From: Ciona savignyi
Lineage: Eukaryota > Chordata > Ascidiacea > Phlebobranchia > Cionidae
Direction of reading: 5' to 3'
Length of the DNA stretch: 64,000 nucleotides
NCBI GenBank assembly: GCA_000149265.1
Contig: CH003429.1
Location: 335,977 to 399,976, forward strand
Shown here: positions 57,700 through 64,000 of the stretch, piece by piece
How positions within the stretch are numbered: the stretch's first letter is position 1
How the letters are laid out: each line of letters starts with the position of its first letter
Notes under the pieces: generated by a model
The model's input: only the letters and a program-made list of their open reading frames with translations
The model's database searches: none
Told to the model about the DNA's origin: nothing
Program-made: the position numbers and the translations under genes

Positions 57700-60160
57700 T
57701 AAGTCCTATTAAACATGTAACTTCATTAGACGATATGAAGTGTTGACAATATATCATTCGAATTACACTTCGTTGCCATAGATAGTGTTCATACGAGGCA
57801 CAGCGAGCTGAGAGCACCTAGTCGTCCAACCATTGTCCTTGCTACCCGGGTTTGTGACGTGACATCCGGTTGGTCCAAAGTGCCACAAGAAACAGTTTGC
57901 ACTTGTTCAATATAATCCAAATAGAGTTTTAACAGCTAGAACTCAGTATGCAGTAAAGTATGGTGAAACACTAATATCACGATTTCAGCAAACTGCATCC
58001 TGTAAAACGGATATTCAGAGATTATTAATAGCCGACGGCGACTGCCGCTGTAGGAACAACTTTCTCTCTTAATTCAGAGCGAGCGCCGCTTCTATAGTGA
58101 TGTCATAATGTGCGTCGTGGCACTTACTTTATAGCAGATTCAATTGTTCAGACTGTCGCGTCACTTTTGTGCGTCGCTTGGATTATATTATGTGAAGAAG
58201 ATATTAAATCAGTGATTATAAAGTTATCCGAATGTGAATTCAGGTCAATAGATTAAATATGACAGCGTTGTGACGTAACAACAACCCGTTGTGACGCTCA
58301 GTTGGTGGGTTAACAAACTGAAGCAGGTTTGTTATGTTCGTTGTCTCAAGGGGAAAACTTACAGGAGGGAAAGCGGGAAAGCGGGAAAGAAGGGAAACTA
58401 CACATTAATATGAATATTATGACATTAGAGTCAGTTTTAAACATGGGGTTGAAGTAATTGTGGGGTTAAGATTAGTGTTTATAGCAGTGTTTAAATTGTT
58501 TCAGATATTTTACTGTGCATTTTCCCCCATTCCCCCCTTCCCGCCTTCCCTTCTTTAAGAGTGGCCTTGTCCCAAGAAGTCTAGAAATGATGACGTCACA
58601 CGAATTAGAAACTTTCACATTGTGAATACAATAAGTAGCACGAGCTGATGTATTTGTGCTCATCTGATACTTAAAATGGAACTGGATAAGACTTTTCACA
58701 AAGAGTCGAAGTTTTATAAAAGCAAGATTTCTACGTCAATTTAGTGTGGGTGTCTTCTTACCAAGCAAAATAGGAAATATTACAAAAAGGGTTGCAACTA
58801 TATATCAATAATCGCGATATTGTCGGTACTACTTAGATAGTATATAAATAAATGCGTATCGCGATTCCTGTACCACAGACCCCTTGTTTTATAAAGGAAA
58901 CTTTACATAAAAATGTGTCTTTAAGGATCGTAAAAGCGTTTATACGAGCTGACTTCCTTACAAACTCATCACAACTTGGGTTATAAAACGTAATATAAAG
59001 TTCAACATCGTGTTTTGTACAATGGAAATACTACAATAACATTTCGACGCAATATTTACGAACTACGCTTATCGGCGTCTGGCAAACTTTTCGTTTCTTA
59101 CGCAAATACCTGGCTTATTTCTTCAGTAGTTATAAAGGGTGGTTAGGTTTTACACACCAGTTTGCAAGCAGCTATTGCCGTAATTATAAATAAAGTCGAT
59201 TTCACTTACAAGCCTTATTTAAAAAAAAAATTATTTTATTTTTCTCAAGAAACGAATTTCAATTCTTGAAAGACGATTAGTTAAATTTTGGGAATTCCCC
59301 ATGTTCGTCACGATAATCGTGATTATCGCTATACGTCACCCATGATTATCTATACTTTCACAAGTATGGTTGCATACTTATTACGACGCGACAGTGATAT
59401 GCAAAATCTGTTTCCGATCAAATATACATACAGAGTGCTAACAATAAATATATTGAATGTTAGCAGACTGAGAGATATGAATAAGTTCACTGTGTTACGT
59501 TGAAAATGTCGCCAAGTCGTAAACGCTGCGTTAAAGCTTAATAGACGAGACAAGTTAAACCATTAAATCACATTAAACACATTCCAAACACTTTAAGGAC
59601 GTAGAATAACGAGTTAATCGTGTTTGTCAAGATATATTTGTTTATGACTTTCGAACTTAAAACAAGTTTTGAACAAGCATCATTACCCAAGTGGCCTTTT
59701 TCGTTTGTTTTCGAACGACGCCTGATTTTTCGCGCCATCTATTGTTAGGTAGACTATTGTATTAACAAGCACTTTCATCCGACCACAATTATCAGCATTG
59801 TTTTCTCGACTTAGTATGGCGGCTTTGACCATAACGCAGCAATTACATCTCGTTAAGTATCGCAACCACCAACCATGCAACGTCAGTCAGTAGCAAGCGC
59901 AGCCACTGGAACAACGTTTGCAGTGGAAGTCAGACAGCGTTTCTTAATCTATTTATGAAACTTGTAGCGCGAATGGAATAATTATTTAAGACCCAAGACA
60001 AGTTTGCAGTATATGGCAGTGTTGGATACATATATTTTAAAGATGTACTATTTGCTGGCAATTGTATTAAGGGAATCTAAGCAGAATTATAATGTATCTA
60101 GGCATTAGTGGTTATACATCTAATTTCTGTTTTTTTAATGTCCCACAGCTAGTATTAATC
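57700..60160. other. Intergenic region, no supported gene
   Basis: Contains the MITE at 58351 and AT-rich sequence. No exon chain or RNA gene was recognised. Confidence 0.45.
58351..58566. mobile_element. Mutator-like MITE family member, copy 4 (216 bp)
   Basis: Flanked by TTGTCTCAAG (58341-58350) and TTGTCCCAAG (58567-58576). Arms are imperfect inverted GGGAAAGCGGG repeats. The core shares TTTTAAACATGGGGTT and the AAGATTAGTGTTT block with the other copies. Confidence 0.7.
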
Positions 60161-60167
60161 TTGTAAA

Positions 60168-62762
60168 ATGACCCGGGCCAGCCTAGCGTCAGGTACCGCG
60201 CTTGTTTTAATTGTTTTCGTAGTTTTTCTGTACAACCTGAAAGACTTGAATTCCAAGGAAATGACGCAGAACCGGAACTTGGTGGCCTCGATGGAAAAGG
60301 AGGATGGGAATACAGGCTCAGGTGGGTTTGACGTGGTTGTGTTGTTGATGACGTAGGTGGGGGTGGTTTGGTGTGACGTCATTGATGCTATTCGCAATAT
60401 TACGTCGCATGTGTATGACGTTATATATGTATGACGTTATATATGTATGACGTTACATATGTATGACGTTATATATGTATGACGTTATATATGTATGACG
60501 TTACATATCTATGACGTCACACAAAGTATGATGTCACATAAAGTATGACGTCACATATCCAATGTCTCTCTTACTAAGATGCTTATAATTAACTACTCCT
60601 CTTGTTAGCTAATTGAGTAGTTTTCAAACTCTCGTCAAATATGGAGTGGCTTATCAGCAGGTCGATGTTGCCATGTTTATCATATAAGTATTGATTGCAA
60701 CTATAATTCGAAACAATATATTTCCACAGCGTATTTTTTTACTATTATATCCAATTTACGTAAAGTAACCTATGTTGTTTTAGTTTTTAAGTCTCAGCTT
60801 AAAAAAACAAATTGAATCTTAATCAAGAAATAACGTATAAAGCTGTTGTCGATGTGAAAACACATTTCCAAAACAGTCTAAATTCCCCAAGATTCGCCGC
60901 CTTGATTTTAAATATAAAAGTCTTTTGGTATAGAAATATTTTAACAACTGTGGTCTGTGGTACATATGAACGGTTGGGGCGATTATCAAGGTTGATTTGT
61001 GAACAAATATATATGATTGGGACTTTGGAAATGTGGCACAGATGAACGGGTGGTGTGCTTATCAAGATTGATTTGTGAACTTATATATTTGATAGGGACT
61101 TTGAAAATGTGTTATAGATGAACGGTTTTCGCGATTTGTGAACAAATATGTGATCGAAAAGGCAGGCGCGCATATCGGGTAAACATAAATAGATAATCGT
61201 CGGGTTGCGTTGAAACATGAGAAAACGTTGCCCCAGGGACCGATGTCTCGTGTTCTAAATAGTTTAGAAGCCATCGGGTATTCCCAACAAATCTGTTTTC
61301 AACATGTTAATTATATTTGTATAAATAATACCTTATCCAAAGTCCCAGTCTTATATTTGTACACAAGCCAACTTGATAAGTACATCACATGTCTATCTGC
61401 AGCATGCTTTCATAAAGTACAATTATGAAGTCCCTGGTATAGCTATGTGATTATGTGTGAAATACACTATGGAAGAATAATTGAACCGCCGTTTGTTAAG
61501 TGGGTGTGGACGATACGTTAGAGTGTGCGTGGTTGTTTCAATAAAATCCGTAGGTGTGATAAGCTCCTTTATTTATATCCTTGTGGGTGGGAAGCCAGGC
61601 TGCATCCACGGGTATCATAAGCCACATCATGCCCACAGTCGAGTTGCTGCAGTTATTACAGTGTGTGAATGGTTGGTTCATTTATATCCTCGTGGACGGG
61701 AAGCCAGGCTACATCCACGGGTATCGTAAGACACCTCGTGCTCACAGTCGAGTTGCTGGAGCTATTACAGTGTGTGGATGGTTGGTTCGTTTATATCCTC
61801 GTGGGTGGAAGCCAGGCTTTATCCACGGATCGTAAGAAACCTCATGCCCATAGCGAGTCCCTGACGCTATAAAGATGATGGCTATTGCTTAATTTATATC
61901 TACTAATGGATGGGCTTACTTCACCACTTCGGTGTTAAAGGATAATTAGTGTTGATGAATTTCCCGGCTTTATAGGTAAAACCCGGTGCAATGTGCACTC
62001 GATCAAGCTTTACGTTGTAATGCATCCCGCGTTTCCTTGGCGACTTATAAATTATTCAACAAATTTCCTGCAATTTAAGTGGATCGCTAGTCAAGTATTG
62101 TGCTTGCTGCTTGTGTGTGCACGTTCGTGTAATATTTCATGTCTTATATGCGCAAGTCTATATGTGCTACATTTCCTAATTAACGATCATATGGCAACCA
62201 CGAGCAAACATCATCCATCAATTAAATGCAACGTTATTGATACAATAAAATGGTAATGAGGCGATCATGTGTATTACGTCGGCTGTATATTGTAAAGAGC
62301 ATGTTTTGAGCATCGCGATTTGTATAGCCCTTTGTGGCCACATAAGAAATATGAAATTCATGTCAAACTTTTTGTTTTTCAGACAAACCTCTGCCGCCAT
62401 TACCGGAGAGTAAGTTCTTCTCATTTCTTTGTGTTTACATCCGAGTTGTTGGAGTTATTGCAGTGTTGAAATGAGCATATAACGAGGTTTCATTTGGAAA
62501 ATCATAAATAATGCAGCAATAACTTATTGCGATTTAAGTGGATCGCTTGTGGGGTATTATGCAGTATCATTATTTTTGGTGGCTTAGAAAAATATATGCA
62601 GTAGTTGATCGCTTGTGAAGTATTGGGTTCTTTCTTTGTAATTCGAAATAATTTTGATGATTCTTTTTTACAGTTCGAGCAAATGGGCCTCTCAAGCCAG
62701 CAGGGCAGGCGTCAGCTGCTGAAGAATTAGAACGAATATGGAATTACGTTTACCAGATGCAG
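60168..62762 (+). CDS. Type II membrane protein, first three exons, continues off the right edge
   Basis: Exons 60168-60321, 62383-62409 and 62674-62762 join in phase (donors GTGGGT, GTAAGT, GTCTGT; acceptors TTTTTCAG and TTTACAG with pyrimidine tracts) to 90 residues. MTRASLASG is followed by a hydrophobic segment (TALVLIVFVVFLY, residues 10-22) and then a polar stem (NLKDLNSKEMTQN, KPLPPLPE, AEELERIWNYVYQMQ). A short cytosolic tail, a single anchor and a polar stem are the layout of Golgi glycosyltransferases and sulfotransferases, but no catalytic part lies inside the window, so I give no family. Intron 1 contains a 16-bp TGACGTTA array, a 76-bp repeat and a 109-bp repeat. The intron after exon 3 opens with a 19-bp minisatellite. 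Confidence 0.6.
60405..60555 (+). repeat. 16-bp minisatellite rich in TGACGT
   Basis: Units of ATGACGTTATATATGT, then ATGACGTCACATA variants, about 85 bases into intron 1 of the type II membrane protein gene. Each unit carries a CRE half site. Confidence 0.8.
60955..61140 (-). repeat. 76-bp repeat, second locus (inverted)
   Basis: The reverse complement of the 38115-38440 unit (ATCAAGGTTGATTTGTGAAC), again with a 76-base spacing (60985 to 61061). A single decayed unit follows near 61350-61400. Confidence 0.75.
61565..61875 (+). repeat. 109-bp tandem array, third locus
   Basis: Nearly three units of the same 109-bp repeat, in intron 1 of the type II membrane protein gene. Confidence 0.85.
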
Positions 62763-62844
62763 GTCTGTATCTACGTAGCTTACTGTGTGGACTGGTAGTT
62801 ACTTTGTGGAATGGATTTTAATGTGTAGCTTGGTTTCTGATGTG

Positions 62845-64000
62845 TGGCGTAACTTGCAATGTATGGCATGGCTTCTATTTCGTGGTGTGGCTTATATTGC
62901 GTGGCGTGGCTTTTATTGTGTGGTGTGGCTTCTATGGCGTGGTGTGGCTTCTATTGTGTGGTGTGGCTTCTATTGCGTGGTGTGGCTTCTATTTCGTGGT
63001 GTGGCTTATATTGCGTGGTGTGGCTTCTATTGTGTGGTGTGGCTTCTATTGCGTGGTGTGGCTTCTATTGTGTGGTGTGGCTTCTATTGTGTGGTGTGGC
63101 TTCTATTGCGTGGTGTGGCTTCTATTGTGTGGTGTGGCTTCTATTGCGTGGTGTGGCTTCTATTTCGTGGTGTGGCTTCTATTGTGTGGTGTGGCTTCTA
63201 TTGTGTGGTGTGGCTTCTATTGCGTGGTGTGGCTTCTATTGTGTGGTGTGGCTTCTATTGCGTGGTGTGGCTTCTATGGCGTGGTGTGGCTTCTATTGCG
63301 TGGTGTGGCTTCTATTGCGTGGTGTGGCTTCTATGGCGTGGTGTGGCTTCTATTGCGTGGTGTGGCTTCTATGGCGTGGTGTGGCTTCTATTTCGTGGTG
63401 TGGCTTCTATTTCGTGGTGTGGCTTATATTGCGTGGTGTGGCTTCTATTGTGTGGTGTGGCTTCTATTGCGTGGTGTGGCTTCTACTGCGTGGTGTGGCT
63501 TCTATGGCGTGGTGTGGCTTCTATGGCGTGGTGTGGCTTCTATTGTGTGGTGTGGCTTCTATTTCGTGGTGTGGCTTATATTGCGTGGTGTGGCTTCTAT
63601 TGTGTGGTGTGGCTTCTATTGCGTGGTGTGGCTTCTATTTCGTGGTGTGGCTTATATTGCGTGATGTGGCTTCTATTGCGTGGTCTGGCTTATATTGCGT
63701 GGTGTGGCTTCTATGGCGTGGCGTGGCTTCTATTGCGTGGTGTGGCTTCAATGGCGTGGTGTGGCTTCTATTGTGTGGTGTGGCTTCTATTTCGTGGTGT
63801 GGCTTATATTGCGTGGTGTGGCTTCTATTGTGTGGTGTGGCTTCTATTGCGTGGTGTGGCTTCTATTTCGTGGTGTGGCTTATATTGCGTGATGTGGCTT
63901 CTATTGCGTGGTCTGGCTTATATTGCGTGGTGTGGCTTCTATGGCGTGGTGTGGCTTCTATTGCGTGGTGTGGCTTCTATGGCGTGGTGTGGCTTCTATT
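62845..64000 (+). repeat. 19-bp minisatellite, about 60 units, runs off the window
   Basis: The unit GCGTGGTGTGGCTTCTATT repeats with variants (TGTGG, TTTCG, GGCG). As 19 is not a multiple of three, three units (57 bases) encode a 19-residue Cys/Val/Trp-rich repeat, giving spurious frames of 274 and 70 codons. It lies in an intron, 83 bases after exon 3. Confidence 0.95.

Noticed and set aside
62840..63892. Open frames of 274 and 70 codons on the plus strand
   Set aside because: They are translations of the 19-bp minisatellite; all frames look alike and the region is an intron.

Overview
The window looks like chordate nuclear DNA and most probably an ascidian tunicate (Ciona-like). This is an inference from AT-rich sequence, short GT-AG introns, several conserved animal gene families and dense dispersed repeats. 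I ran no search; family names rest on motif and exon-by-exon comparison with remembered vertebrate orthologues, and exon ends were checked by splice dinucleotides and codon phase.

Left part (1-16.6 kb): three genes in tandem on the minus strand. From right to left these are an intronless OSCP1/NOR1 homologue (16544-15438), a cytosolic tyrosyl-tRNA synthetase with its EMAP-II-like C-terminal domain (13439-4446, 13 exons located, one short linker segment not found), and the 5' part of a lebercilin (LCA5-family) gene (from 1986, running off the left edge). The synthetase introns hold a 31-bp minisatellite, a 109-bp tandem array, SINEs and an assembly gap next to a fragment of 28S rDNA.

Middle part (16.7-36 kb): mostly repeats. 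A segment of about 4 kb occurs twice in direct orientation (16.7-20.8 and 29.5-33.5 kb), with a diverged third partial copy between them. A broken non-LTR retrotransposon (20.8-23.85 kb) borders the first copy. Between the copies lies one small gene, a two-exon C19orf12 homologue on the plus strand (24081-25082). Several DNA-transposon-type MITEs are visible with terminal inverted repeats and target duplications: piggyBac-like, hAT-like and Mutator-like.

Right part (36-64 kb): a three-exon gene for a 108-residue secreted, cysteine-containing, prohormone-like precursor (minus, 37867-37134), with TATA box, CRE palindrome and polyadenylation signal; an unrecognised seven-exon plus-strand gene (47403-52035) for a Ser/Arg-rich protein; a satellite of about 330-bp units; and the first three exons of a type II membrane protein (60168-62762), whose next intron opens with a 19-bp minisatellite running off the right edge. 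The genes do not form an evident pathway. The likeliest undescribed item is the secreted precursor, whose layout recalls the insulin/relaxin superfamily but whose cysteine spacing does not.
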